The notes: generated by a model from the sequence alone, not told the origin. Numbered from the stretch's first letter, positions 38,036 to 47,053 are shown. The stretch is 64,000 nt of DNA from Paraburkholderia sartisoli (GCF_900107685.1 NZ_FNRQ01000001.1:1178001-1242000); one strand, 5' to 3'. Program-made: numbers and translations.

Positions 38036-39133
38036 ATGAAACACTCGATTCTCGCGGCAGCCATGGCTGCCGCGCTTACCGGTTGCGCGGGCACGGCTTC
38101 GCGCGATCAACTGAACATTCAGAACCCAACTGTGTTGCAGCGAGGCTTCGGTGCGCCTCAAGACGTCTCGTCGGGCGCGGCCACGAAACAATGGACCGAC
38201 GTCTACACGCAGATCAAACACCGTGGCGATGTGCTGGACACCCTGCAGGGCCGGCTCGATGCCGCTGGCCCGCGCAAGGACAGCTATGCAGGCGCGAAAG
38301 CGCAATGCTGGATCAACGCAGGCAAGGAAGCGTTTGCCGCGCACGACGACTGGGGCTTCGTCGAGGAGGCCATCGGCGAGGCCGCGCGACTCACCATCAG
38401 TCTGGACGTCGCGGACGGCGCTACGCCATCCGCGGCTCAAGCGACGGCGCAGTCCGAAGCGCAGGCGAACCCCGCGCTTCGGACAGTGGCAAAAGTGCGC
38501 CCGGACTTGTGGGACCAGCTGACGAAGGTTCGGGTCGACCCACGATTTGCCTGGTGTCCGCAGGCACGCAAGCTCGTCGCGTGCTCTGAAGTTGAACTCA
38601 TGTACGCAGGCCATGAAGCCTGGACGCGTGCGTTCGACAAGGCGAAGCAGCGTACTGACGCGCTTCAGGATCAGGTCCGGGCCAGCGAGCAGGCGCTGTC
38701 GAGTTGCGCGGTGCCTGCACCGCCGCCGTTGCCGCTGCCGAAGGTCATGTCGCTCTCTTCGGACGCGCTCTTTGCCTTCGACCGGGGCGATGTATCGGCG
38801 ATCACGCCGCAAGGGCGCGCTCAACTCGACGATATCGCGAACCGGCTGCGGGATAGCGGGTTTACTGACCGCATGACCGTGTCGGGCTACACGGACAGGC
38901 TCGGCACTTCCCTTTACAACCTCAGGCTGTCGCGACAGCGTGCGAACTCGGTGAAGCAATACCTGATCAGCAAGGGCGTGACGATTCCGATTGACGCACA
39001 GGGTTTCGGCAAAGCAGACCCCGGCACGGCCTGTACAACGCGCGACCGGAAAGCCTTGATCGAGTGTCTGGCGCCCGACCGGCGCGTGGACATCCGGTTC
39101 GTTGGGCAAAAGACCGTAACGCCCTCGCAGTAG
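38036..39133 (+). CDS. OmpA-family lipoprotein
   Basis: This 365-residue protein has a lipoprotein signal (MKHSILAAAMAAALTGCAG, cysteine 17), an alpha-helical middle region, and an OmpA-like peptidoglycan-binding domain (about residues 240-360). The domain shows FAFDRGDVSAITPQGRAQL, VSGYTDRLG and LSRQRANSVKQYL. It probably links the outer membrane to peptidoglycan. It lies 83 bases after the autotransporter in the same direction and may assist its display, as accessory lipoproteins do for some trimeric autotransporters; that link is inferred. GAAGGAAAG precedes the ATG. Confidence 0.87.
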   Translation: MKHSILAAAMAAALTGCAGTASRDQLNIQNPTVLQRGFGAPQDVSSGAATKQWTDVYTQIKHRGDVLDTLQGRLDAAGPRKDSYAGAKAQCWINAGKEAFAAHDDWGFVEEAIGEAARLTISLDVADGATPSAAQATAQSEAQANPALRTVAKVRPDLWDQLTKVRVDPRFAWCPQARKLVACSEVELMYAGHEAWTRAFDKAKQRTDALQDQVRASEQALSSCAVPAPPPLPLPKVMSLSSDALFAFDRGDVSAITPQGRAQLDDIANRLRDSGFTDRMTVSGYTDRLGTSLYNLRLSRQRANSVKQYLISKGVTIPIDAQGFGKADPGTACTTRDRKALIECLAPDRRVDIRFVGQKTVTPSQ

Positions 39134-39155
39134 TCCGGTTGCATGAGCCCATATG

Positions 39156-39194
39156 CGGTGATTGACCCGCGCGCGCCGCGCGGATCAATCACCG
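39156..39194. terminator. Hairpin between convergent OmpA-like and DUF3443 genes
   Basis: 18-base arms (39156-39173 and 39177-39194; CGGTGATTGA at the outer end, GCGCG inside) pair with one mismatch around a 3-base loop. It lies between two convergent stop codons and probably ends both transcripts. Confidence 0.7.
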
Positions 39195-39205
39195 GCGTGG
39201 TTGGG

Positions 39206-40462
39206 CTAAAACGCGTAGTACGGACCGGTGCCGGCGGGTGTCGCGCGGGAATCGATGGCGGTGAAGACCTTGCGTCCGAAGAAAAACGGAAGGCCCCAGT
39301 CGAACACGTTCCCGGCGGTACCGGCGAGGTTGCTGAACGCAAAGTTTGACGTCGCGAACAACGTCTGGGCGTTGCCGACCGGGAACGACAGGGTGTTCAT
39401 CGCGCTGTCGGTTCCCTTGATCGTGGCGACGGACGTTTGCGTCGATGTCGGGCAGTACCAGAGTCCGCAGACCGGTAATGTCGAACTGGTGAAGAAGAGT
39501 CCGTTAGAACCGCTATCGAAGAAGCTCTGCGTGTACGGCTTCCCGTCGACGGTAGTGGTGACGTAACCGGTACCCGAATTTGCCTTGAGAACCGTCGCGC
39601 CATCCAGGCTGTTGTTTGCCTGCGTCCCGATGCCGAAAGTCAGGGAGCCGGCCACGGACGGAGAGCCTGTCTCGGGAACCGCCGGCAGGTCGATGACAAC
39701 ACCGTTGTTGTCGAATGCAAAACGGCTGACGGGATTGGTCACCTGCGATGCGACGGGTTGCGCGGTGGACGTGCAGGTGCCATCGGACGCACAGGTGTAG
39801 TACCAGCGAGGTAGCGCAGTGCGGGCGCAGCCTGCGCCGCAATCCGCAGCAAAGAGTCCGATGCCCAGGATGCCGTTGCCGTGAAGCGTGCCCGTCGTCA
39901 TCATTGCGAGCCCGGCGCGTCCGCAATCGGCCGGCACGGTTGGCACAGACGCGTCGGCAATGATGTGGACGGGCAACGCCGTGGCGATTTCGCCGGCCAT
40001 GCGCACGTCGGCGCTGCGCACCGCGCCCCATGTGTAGCCGGTCCCGAACACGGCACACTGGCCAACCGTGCCGGTCGCCGAGGGCAGGGCGGGCAAGGTC
40101 AGGTCCGCGGGTAACGCGGAGGCGAGCAGGCGTAACCCCTGCGACCCCGTGTCGACCTGAACGTTGTCGATCGTCGCGCAGTGATCCGTGCCCGGTTCGC
40201 ATACCGTGACGCTCGTCATCAGCATGTTGCGCGCGAGTCCAGGCGTCGCGCTTACGGTGACCGGCTGCTGGTTGGGGACCGTCGATTGCTGCACAGGAGG
40301 ATTGACGGGTGTGCTCGCTGCAACCGGCGTCCCGGCGGGTGGCGTCGCGGAAGCGGGCGCGCTTGCGCTCTGATTGGTGGTCCCGTCTGTACCTCCGCCG
40401 CCGCAGCCGGCGATGGCAGCACAAAGCAGCAACACGCAGGGCAGGGACAATTTTGTCGCCAT
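39206..40462 (-). CDS. DUF3443 lipoprotein with aspartic-protease-like motifs
   Basis: This 418-residue protein has a lipoprotein signal (MATKLSLPCVLLLCAAIAGC, cysteine 20). A low-complexity linker rich in A, P, T and S follows, then a DUF3443 domain. Two motifs resemble the paired catalytic sites of pepsin-like proteases: VQVDTGSQGLRL (about residue 110) and SFFDSGSNGLFF (about residue 320). I use the start at 40462 because it gives a signal peptide and has GGAG 8 bases before it. The gene lies 13 bases after the DUF2844 gene, a pairing typical of Burkholderia. Catalysis has not been shown to my knowledge. Confidence 0.85.
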   Translation of the reverse strand: MATKLSLPCVLLLCAAIAGCGGGGTDGTTNQSASAPASATPPAGTPVAASTPVNPPVQQSTVPNQQPVTVSATPGLARNMLMTSVTVCEPGTDHCATIDNVQVDTGSQGLRLLASALPADLTLPALPSATGTVGQCAVFGTGYTWGAVRSADVRMAGEIATALPVHIIADASVPTVPADCGRAGLAMMTTGTLHGNGILGIGLFAADCGAGCARTALPRWYYTCASDGTCTSTAQPVASQVTNPVSRFAFDNNGVVIDLPAVPETGSPSVAGSLTFGIGTQANNSLDGATVLKANSGTGYVTTTVDGKPYTQSFFDSGSNGLFFTSSTLPVCGLWYCPTSTQTSVATIKGTDSAMNTLSFPVGNAQTLFATSNFAFSNLAGTAGNVFDWGLPFFFGRKVFTAIDSRATPAGTGPYYAF

Positions 40463-40475
40463 CGCGTGGACTCCG

Positions 40476-40940
40476 TCAGCGCAGGTCGTCGGCGGAGACG
40501 CCAGTGGGGAGCGCGCGAGGCAGCCAGGCGCGTCCCACGTAGCTGCGCATCTGGCCGCCTGATTCGACGATGACATCGGGTCGTGCAATGCGTGTCGCGT
40601 GAAGGGCGCTCTCGCTGGCCTGGGCGGACGCGGCGCCGTCGCGCCACGAATCGTAGAAGCTGCCGAGGAGTGTCTTCAGGTCGGGCATCGTCGGGCCCTG
40701 CCAGGTATAGGCGAAGATTTCACCGGCGGGTGTCGAGTATTCGTTGATTGTTGTGCCGCCGTCGTCAGTTGTCGTTCGTACCTGAAACAGGCCGCTTGTC
40801 AGCGAATGTACGACGGCTGCGTCCGAGGCAGGGGCGGGTGAGGCCATACCGCCCAGTTCCGCGCGGCACGTACCGGGCGCACTCATGGCACTGGCCAGCA
40901 CGGCGGGCCACACGACATAAAACAGAATGACCTTGCTCAT
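40476..40940 (-). CDS. DUF2844 domain protein
   Basis: This 154-residue exported protein has a signal peptide (MSKVILFYVVWPAVLASAM, ending TCRA near residue 27) and the DUF2844 pattern (TINEYSTPAGEIFAYTWQGPTMPDL, read here only as landmarks NEYSTPAG and FAYTWQGP). The function is unknown; it nearly always precedes a DUF3443 gene in related genomes, from memory. An in-frame ATG at 40985 would add 15 residues before the signal, so 40940 is preferred though its ribosome site is weak. Confidence 0.8.
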   Translation of the reverse strand: MSKVILFYVVWPAVLASAMSAPGTCRAELGGMASPAPASDAAVVHSLTSGLFQVRTTTDDGGTTINEYSTPAGEIFAYTWQGPTMPDLKTLLGSFYDSWRDGAASAQASESALHATRIARPDVIVESGGQMRSYVGRAWLPRALPTGVSADDLR

Positions 40941-41329
40941 TGACGTATCCGGGAGAGTCTTTTCAGGTGGTGTTGAAACGTTCATTTCAAGATAACACCT
41001 GGTTTTCCTGAATAATCTGAAGCCCTTTGAGCAAGATCTGAATCAATCTCAGAATTGTCGATGGAGGATGTCGGAAAAGGTCTTACAAAACAGGGGTCTA
41101 GGATGATTTTGACCACGGCCCCGGTTGTGCCCGGAATGGTTGCCAACTGTTAAATTTGGGGCGTGCCAGACGACGTTTGCGCCAGGCCTGTCGGGCACCG
41201 GATTTGATGTCATCCGTCGCCCTTATTTACGGCCGAATGCGGGTTTTTGCACTTCCGGGCGCGGGACCGGTAAAATCACGGGTTGATCCACGGAAACTTG
41301 CCGTGGCGTAGCGGAAGGATTCCCTGAAC
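40941..41329. other. Divergent control region, DUF2844 / bamC
   Basis: About 390 bases between divergent genes. It holds a small hairpin (CCACGG/CCGTGG near 41290) just upstream of bamC. No gene is seen; in particular dapA, often found before bamC in beta-proteobacteria, is absent. Confidence 0.5.
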
Positions 41330-42562
41330 ATGACTGATCGTCGTCTTACCTCGCGGTTCGCAGCATTGCTGGTAGCAGGCGGGCTCGTCGCCGGCTGCAG
41401 CGCGCCGTCACCCACTCAAATCGACTACAAGAGCGACTCGAGATCGAAGGAAGTGTCGCTGGCCGTGCCGCCGAACATGACCGAAGAAACGGCCGATCAG
41501 CGGTCCCTGCCGCCGCAGGGCGGCGAAACGTCACTGTCCACGCTGAAACAGGTCCAGGAAACGGCGCCCGTCACGAACACAGTGGTGCCGGCGGTCGCGA
41601 ACATGCACATCCAGCGCGATGGCACGGAAAGCTGGCTCGTGATCGACAACAAGTCGCCGGATCAGGCATGGCCGCAAATTCGCCGTTTCTGGCAGGAACA
41701 GGGTTTCCTGCTGGTCGTCGACCAGCGCGACAAGGGCGTGATGGAAACGGACTGGAACGAAACGCACGCGCAGATCAACGAAGGGTTCATCCGCAACACC
41801 CTGTCGAAGGCGATGGGTAACTCGTATGTGACGTCGGAGCGCAATAAATATCGCACGCGTCTCGAACCGGCGCCGAATGGCGGCACCTACGTGTTCGTGA
41901 GCCAGAAGGGCATGCGTGAAGCGCTGACCGGCCCGAACAACGACTCGAGCCAATGGCAGCCGAAGCCCAATGATCCGGGCCTCGAAACCGAATACCTGAA
42001 ACGCCTGATGGCGGCGCTGGCGCTGGCCGACTCGCGTGGCCAGGCCGGCGGTTCGCAGTCTGCCGAGGCGTCGCTGGGCACCGTGCAAACCGCGCCTGCC
42101 CCGGCAACTGGGGCTTCTTCGGCCGCGAAATCCGCCGCGGCCGCCACGGCGGCGCAAAACGTCGCGCTTGCCGCGCAGACGCCGACGCCGGACGAGCGCG
42201 ATGCGGGCGGCAGCCAGTACACGTCCACGGAACTCACGCTCGGCGAGCCGTACGATCGCGCGTGGCTGCGCGTGGGCCTGGCGCTCGATCGCAGCAACTT
42301 CACGGTGGACGACCGCGACCGTACGAAGGGTCTGTACTTCGTGCGTTATGTGGATCCGAAAGACATGTCCTCGGCCGAACAGGGCTTCTGGAGCCAGGTG
42401 TTCCACGGCAAGAAAGAGAAGGTCGCAAAGCAGTATCGCGTCAACGTCCGTGCGGTGACGCCGAACCAGACGCGCGTGGCAGTCGTCGACGAAAAGGGTG
42501 AAATCGATTCGTCCGCGCCGGCGAAGCAGATCATGGCGCTGGTGGTCGACCAGCTGCGCTGA
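41330..42562 (+). CDS. bamC: Outer membrane protein assembly factor BamC
   Basis: This 410-residue lipoprotein has lipobox GLVAGC (cysteine 23). The unstructured N-terminal segment that packs on BamD (DYKSDSRSKEVSLAVPPN) is present. Two helix-grip domains follow, about residues 95-225 (SWLVIDNKSPDQAWPQIRRFW) and 300-405 (LTLGEPYDRAWLRVGLALDRS), joined by an alanine-rich linker. BamC is a non-essential part of the BAM complex that inserts beta-barrel proteins into the outer membrane. A terminator follows. Confidence 0.93.
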   Translation: MTDRRLTSRFAALLVAGGLVAGCSAPSPTQIDYKSDSRSKEVSLAVPPNMTEETADQRSLPPQGGETSLSTLKQVQETAPVTNTVVPAVANMHIQRDGTESWLVIDNKSPDQAWPQIRRFWQEQGFLLVVDQRDKGVMETDWNETHAQINEGFIRNTLSKAMGNSYVTSERNKYRTRLEPAPNGGTYVFVSQKGMREALTGPNNDSSQWQPKPNDPGLETEYLKRLMAALALADSRGQAGGSQSAEASLGTVQTAPAPATGASSAAKSAAAATAAQNVALAAQTPTPDERDAGGSQYTSTELTLGEPYDRAWLRVGLALDRSNFTVDDRDRTKGLYFVRYVDPKDMSSAEQGFWSQVFHGKKEKVAKQYRVNVRAVTPNQTRVAVVDEKGEIDSSAPAKQIMALVVDQLR

Positions 42563-42591
42563 TCCGCGCTTCTCACGCGGTATGCGTGTCA

Positions 42592-42624
42592 AACCCGCTT
42601 GGCTGGCCCGCAGGCGGGTTTTTT
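42592..42624 (+). terminator. bamC terminator
   Basis: AACCCGC/GCGGGTT arms around a 13-base loop (right arm ending 42620), followed by TTTT, 30 bases after the bamC stop: a standard intrinsic terminator. Confidence 0.85.
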
Positions 42625-42777
42625 GCATCCGCAGCCGATGAAATCCGTCCGGTTTTAATGAGCGCCAGCGGCCATCGCAGCGCCGCCGCGTGACGTGACA
42701 TCACCGTGTAGAGAATCTGTGGGCCCGCGCGCCGGATCCGCGCGGGCTCCGTCGGCTGTCTTCGCACGCTGGCTGAT

Positions 42778-42994
42778 GGTTTCGCCTGCGTGTCTCCCCG
42801 TGTAGCAGGCGAGGGTTTCGCCCGCGTGCCGCACGGCCTCAGGCGAGGATTTTGCCCACGTGCCTCCCCGGCAGCAGACGAAGCAGACGACGGTTTCGCC
42901 TACGTGGCTTCCCGGCAGCAGGCAGGGGTTTCGCCCGCGCATCTCCCGGCACCAAACGAAGATTTCGCCCACACGCCTCCCCGGCAGCAGGCAA
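42778..42994. repeat. Degenerate ~35-bp tandem repeat, six units
   Basis: Units begin at 42778, 42814, 42848, 42892, 42926 and 42961 and are 34-36 bases long, except the third (44), which has an internal AGCAGACGA duplication. The shared core reads GGTTTCGCC, then a CGYGTG-like part, CTCCCCGG and CAGCAGGCGA. Copies differ at several positions. On the minus strand the block lies in an open frame encoding HAGET-like repeats but without ribosome site or known product. It lies between the bamC terminator and a DMT gene. Confidence 0.8.
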
Positions 42995-43033
42995 TTTTGA
43001 CCCCTTGTGGCTGCGGGCCGACCGAATGACGAT

Positions 43034-43963
43034 CTACCCGGCCTCGTGGCTGCGTGTGCCGAAACCTGGGATGCGTTTGATCACGCCAGTCGCCAGCGCC
43101 GTCCCGACGAGAATCACCGCGCATCCTTCGATCATGGCGGGTGAAACCGTCTCGCCGAGAAAGAGCGCGCCCCACAGGATGCCGAAGATCGGGATCACGA
43201 ACGTGACGGTGATCGCGCGAGCGGGCCCGGCCACCGCGATCAGGTGGAAGAACAGCATGTACGCGACGCCGGTACACGCGACGCCCAGCGCGATCACGGC
43301 GCCCCACGCGTGCGCGGAGACCGGCGTGACGGGCCATGTGGCGATGGCGACCGGCAGCAGGAGAATCGTCGCGCCCATCATCGTGCCGGCGGCAACGGTG
43401 AGCGAGTCGACGCCCATCAGATGCCGCTTCGTGTAATTCGCCGCGATGCCATACAGCAGCGTCGCACCGAGCGCGGCGGCAGCGGCGAGCGCCGTGGTCG
43501 CGGGCGTGACGCCCGCGCCTTGCGGTGCGGCGATCTGTTCCCACACGAGCATCAGCACACCGAGAAAGCCGATCACCATGCCGAGGCTGCGCAGCGCGCT
43601 GAGCCGGTCCCTGAGCCACAGGAACGCGACGAGCGCACCCCATAGCGGCGTCGTCGCGTTGATGACCGAGGTCACCCCGGCGGAGAGCGTCAGCTCCGCA
43701 TAAGCGAAGAGGCAGAACGGCGCCGCCGAGTTCAGAAGGCCCACGACGACGAGCGGCCACGCGCGGCTGCGCAGCGTGCCGAACGCTTCGCGCGCGGGAC
43801 GTCGCGCGAGCAGCACGACGAGGAGAAACAGCGCGCCGATGCCGACACGCAGCGCCATCAGCGGCGCGACGCCAAAGTCGCTGACCCCGACGCGAATAAA
43901 CAGGAACGACGCGCCCCACAGGGCCGCCAGAATGAGTAGCTGGATGAGATTCTTGAGGGTCAT
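43034..43963 (-). CDS. DMT family transporter (EamA)
   Basis: This 309-residue membrane protein has about ten helices in two EamA repeats (LILAALWGASFLFIRVG at the start; ATLLYGIAANYTKRHL opening the second half; PIFGILWGALFLGE near the end). It belongs to the drug/metabolite transporter superfamily; substrate unknown. An in-frame ATG at 44005 would add 14 polar residues; neither start has a clear ribosome site, and 43963 matches the usual family start at the first helix. Confidence 0.85.
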   Translation of the reverse strand: MTLKNLIQLLILAALWGASFLFIRVGVSDFGVAPLMALRVGIGALFLLVVLLARRPAREAFGTLRSRAWPLVVVGLLNSAAPFCLFAYAELTLSAGVTSVINATTPLWGALVAFLWLRDRLSALRSLGMVIGFLGVLMLVWEQIAAPQGAGVTPATTALAAAAALGATLLYGIAANYTKRHLMGVDSLTVAAGTMMGATILLLPVAIATWPVTPVSAHAWGAVIALGVACTGVAYMLFFHLIAVAGPARAITVTFVIPIFGILWGALFLGETVSPAMIEGCAVILVGTALATGVIKRIPGFGTRSHEAG

Positions 43964-44100
43964 CGGAGGAGCGTCGCGCGCAGTTGGGTCGCGACTCGCA
44001 GGCATGGTAGCACCGGCATCCTGCGGAATGGTTCAGGCTGGAGTGAAACAGCAAGCGTGCGCGGACACCCCCCGTTATCGCACTACACTACGCCGCAATA

Positions 44101-44135
44101 TCGTGGCACCGCCCCGCCCGCGGGCGGCGCCACGA
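44101..44135 (-). terminator. Hairpin after lactate permease gene
   Basis: TCGTGGCACCGCCC/GGGCGGCGCCACGA arms (44101-44114 and 44122-44135; one mismatch) and a second GC-rich hairpin (CCGCCCC/GGGGCGG, 44146-44152 and 44162-44168) lie between the lctP stop and the next minus-strand gene. No T-run is seen. Confidence 0.55.
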
Positions 44136-44190
44136 CAATCCGGATCCGCCCCCCGCCGTGCGGGGCGGGACACGCCAGGCGAGCGCGGAT

Positions 44191-45789
44191 TTAATGCGGA
44201 ATCATCCCCGTCAGCACGTTCTGCTGCAGCCAGACGAGCACCCCGAGCAGGATAGTGAGAAGAATCGAGTGTTTAAACGTCTTCGCGAACACCACGCCTT
44301 CCTTGCCCTTCAGTTCGGTCGTCGCGACACCGGTCGCGATGTTCTGCGGCGAGATCATCTTGCCCATCACGCCGCCGGATGAATTGGTCGCGGCCATCAG
44401 CACCGGGTTCAGGTTCAGCTGGTTCGCGGCCACGACCTGCAGGTTGCCGAAGAGCGCGTTGCCGGACGTGTCGCTGCCCGAGAGGAACACGGCCACCCAG
44501 CCAAGAAACGCGGACACCAGCGGAAAGAACGCGCCCACCGAAGCCGCACCCAGGCCGAGCGTGTAGTTCAGCCCCGAGTAGTTCATCAGATACGCGAGGC
44601 CGACGATCGTCGCCACGGTCAGGATGGCGATGCGCGTCTGCACCCAGGTGTCGACGATCGCGCGGCCGAACTCGTTGACCGGCAGGCGGACCACGAGCGA
44701 CGTGAGGATCGCGGCCACGAGAATCGCGGTTCCGGTCGCGAGCGGCTGGAAGTCCCACACGGCGCTATACGGCGTGTTGTACAGCGTGATGAAGACGGCC
44801 TTGTCGAGGCCCGGCCACGGAATCTTGACGTCGCCGATCAGGAACACCTTCGCGATCGTCCAGACGATCACGACCGCCGCCACGATCAGCCACGGCGCCC
44901 AGCCCTGCGCGCCGCTCACCTTGCCGCGCACCTCGTTCACGCGATCGACGTTGATGGCGAACTTCGGATCGACGGCGGGCTTCCAGATACGCAGGAAGCT
45001 GATCGTCAAAATCAGCGAGACGAGCGACGACAGCACGTCCGTCAGGCTGTAGCTGATGTAGTTCGACGTGACGAACTGCGTCAGCGCGAAGCTTGCCCCC
45101 GAGACGAGCAGCACCGGCCAGACACGCATCATGTTGCGAAAACCGGCGTACACGCCGATCACGTAGAACGGCAGCAGCAGCGCGAAAAACGGCAACTGGC
45201 GGCCGACCATTTTCGCGAGCGCATCGGTGGGCAGGTGCGTGACCGCGCCGAGCACCGTGATCGGCACGCCGAGCGCGCCGAACGCGACCGGCGCGGTGTT
45301 GAAGATCAACGTGAACGTGAGCGCCTCGAGCGTCGGGAAGCCGAGCAGAATCAGAAGCGAACTCGTGATCGCGATGGGCGTGCCGAAACCGGCGATGCCC
45401 TCGAGCAGCGCGCCGAACGAAAAGCCGATCACGACCAGCACGATGCGCCGGTCGTTCGGCAGGTTGTCGATCATCCACATCCGGAAGGCGGCGAAGCGTC
45501 CGGACTTCAGCGCGATGTTGTAGAGCAGGATCGCGGCGAACACGATCCACATCACGGGCCAGCACGCGAACACGGCGCCCGCCACCACCGAATTGATCGC
45601 GAGTCCAACCGGGAACTGCCAGCCGAAGATCGCAACCAGCAGGCCGACGATCAGCCCGGCAAGCGACGCCTGCCACGCGGGCCTTCGCGCCCACCCGAGC
45701 AGGACGAGCACGACGATGATCGGCAGCGCGGCAACAATGAACGATGGCAACAGGGCGTTGCCGATGGGAGTCAATAGCTGGTGGAACAT
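44191..45789 (-). CDS. lctP: L-lactate permease
   Basis: This 532-residue polytopic protein has about 13 hydrophobic helices and family motifs (GVALLEGIAGFGTPIA-like FGALLEGIAGFGTPIA near residue 125, and LSGSDTSGNALFGNLQ near 430). It imports L-lactate (and often glycolate) with protons. The start at 45789 follows AAGGAGACGTG; the longer in-frame start at 45876 is upstream of this site. No lactate dehydrogenase gene is adjacent. A near-palindrome 80 bases upstream could bind a regulator. Confidence 0.92.
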   Translation of the reverse strand: MFHQLLTPIGNALLPSFIVAALPIIVVLVLLGWARRPAWQASLAGLIVGLLVAIFGWQFPVGLAINSVVAGAVFACWPVMWIVFAAILLYNIALKSGRFAAFRMWMIDNLPNDRRIVLVVIGFSFGALLEGIAGFGTPIAITSSLLILLGFPTLEALTFTLIFNTAPVAFGALGVPITVLGAVTHLPTDALAKMVGRQLPFFALLLPFYVIGVYAGFRNMMRVWPVLLVSGASFALTQFVTSNYISYSLTDVLSSLVSLILTISFLRIWKPAVDPKFAINVDRVNEVRGKVSGAQGWAPWLIVAAVVIVWTIAKVFLIGDVKIPWPGLDKAVFITLYNTPYSAVWDFQPLATGTAILVAAILTSLVVRLPVNEFGRAIVDTWVQTRIAILTVATIVGLAYLMNYSGLNYTLGLGAASVGAFFPLVSAFLGWVAVFLSGSDTSGNALFGNLQVVAANQLNLNPVLMAATNSSGGVMGKMISPQNIATGVATTELKGKEGVVFAKTFKHSILLTILLGVLVWLQQNVLTGMIPH

Positions 45790-45865
45790 CACGTCTCCTT
45801 CGTTGTTGTAGGAATCGACGCGCAATAACCGATCTGATCGCCGCGCCGCTTGAGACAGGACGGAC

Positions 45866-45901
45866 CGAAGCGACATCGTCGGGCCAGACGACGCTGCTTC
45901 G
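45866..45901. promoter_or_regulatory. Imperfect palindrome upstream of lctP
   Basis: CGAAGCGACATCGTC pairs with GACGACGCTGCTTCG (15-base arms, three mismatches, 6-base centre GGGCCA). It lies about 80 bases before the lctP start and could be a regulator site; the regulator is unknown. Confidence 0.35.
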
Positions 45902-46095
45902 CTAATTAAACAGATAGTTCGTGAACCAGTCGCAGCATAGAGACCTGCGCCGCGCCGTCAAGCAGGGAAACTACCGGCGACGCAATGCTGAAGGCAAAAC
46001 GAAAGCAAACGGTTTGATTCGATGTGTCGGCATGGCGTCAGACGCGCGCCCCCACGATGCAGGATGCCCCCGTTCCGAGGCGCGACGACACACCC

Positions 46096-46539
46096 TTAAT
46101 GACCGTGTCCTCCGCCGTGGTAGTAGCCACCGCCGCCGTGGTGATAACCGCCGCCGTGGTAGTACCCGCCACCGTGATAACAGCATCCACCGCCCCAGAA
46201 CCCGAAGCCGATCGCGACGGATGGCCCATACCACGCGGGATAGCCGTAATACGCGGGGTAAGCCGGGTAGGCGGGGTAGTAGGCCGGCACGGCTGTATAG
46301 ACGGGGGGCACGTAGCCGGTGGACGCCGTGTTTGACTGTGCTGGCGGCACCGCCTGCGTGTAGACGCCGTTCTGGTCGGGTTGCTGGCCGACGGGCATGT
46401 CCTGCTGGGTCGCGGCAGCAGGGACGGCGTTATAGCCGTAGTAGCCGTACGGGTAATAACCGTACGGGTAGTAGCAGCCGGACAGCGCCAGCAACAGGGT
46501 GACGCCGGCTGAACGGACGATGATGGAGACGGGCTTCAT
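46096..46539 (-). CDS. Tyrosine/glycine/histidine-rich lipoprotein
   Basis: This 147-residue protein has a lipoprotein signal (MKPVSIIVRSAGVTLLLALSGC, cysteine 22) followed at once by YPYGYYPYGYYGYN. A polar linker leads to a PAYPAYYGYPAWYG stretch and finally a HGGGYYHGGG repeat rich in histidine. No domain is recognised. The repeats suggest a flexible surface or metal-binding tail. An AGGGAG site precedes the ATG. Confidence 0.75.
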   Translation of the reverse strand: MKPVSIIVRSAGVTLLLALSGCYYPYGYYPYGYYGYNAVPAAATQQDMPVGQQPDQNGVYTQAVPPAQSNTASTGYVPPVYTAVPAYYPAYPAYPAYYGYPAWYGPSVAIGFGFWGGGCCYHGGGYYHGGGYHHGGGGYYHGGGHGH

Positions 46540-46840
46540 GACGCACTCCCTGATTGGCCACGCTGCGTGACCATACCGCGGCCAGCACGTTATTCCGACG
46601 TGGGGTCGCGTCCATCGCGCCGCCTCGCCGGGCGATGCGATTTCTTGAGCTTACGCCGACGTCGGCCATAAGGGGGCAGGAAGCGGTTACCGCATATTTC
46701 ACGGTCACCTGCCTGTGCCAGAACCCGCGCAGACGGAGGCCGGCACGCTGTTCATGCGCGACCCATCGTCCGACGGTTCAACCCACAACCCGCGATGGCA
46801 GCGCGTACAAGGTCAGCCAGTCAAGGCGTCATTCGATCGC
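46540..46840. other. Intergenic region without a recognisable gene
   Basis: About 300 bases between two minus-strand lipoprotein genes. Open frames here lack coding bias; the promoter of the G/Y/H-rich lipoprotein should lie in its left part. Nothing else is seen. Confidence 0.4.
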
Positions 46841-47053
46841 TTACTTCCCGACCTGATTTCCGACTACCCCGCCGACGGCGGCACCGCCGAGCGTCGACAA
46901 AGCGCTGCCGCCGATCACGGCGCCCGCTGCGCCACCCACGCCTGCGCCGATTGCCGTGTCCCGCGTACGCGGGCTCATGCCGTCGCAGGCCGACAGACTC
47001 GCGACCACCGTGACCAGGGCCGCAATCGCGCTCACTCGCTGAACCGCTTTCAT
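46841..47053 (-). CDS. Glycine-zipper lipoprotein, OsmB-like
   Basis: This 70-residue protein has lipobox VASLSAC (cysteine 23) and a glycine-zipper membrane-active segment (TAIGAGVGGAAGAVIGG to GGVVGNQVGK). It resembles E. coli OsmB-type small lipoproteins linked to stress. The start at 47053 has AAGGAG 8 bases before it; a longer in-frame start at 47182 would run into the thiC terminator. Confidence 0.8.
   Translation of the reverse strand: MKAVQRVSAIAALVTVVASLSACDGMSPRTRDTAIGAGVGGAAGAVIGGSALSTLGGAAVGGVVGNQVGK

Noticed and set aside
42778..42994. CRISPR array
   Set aside because: The units are directly adjacent and degenerate, without unique spacers, and no cas genes are present.
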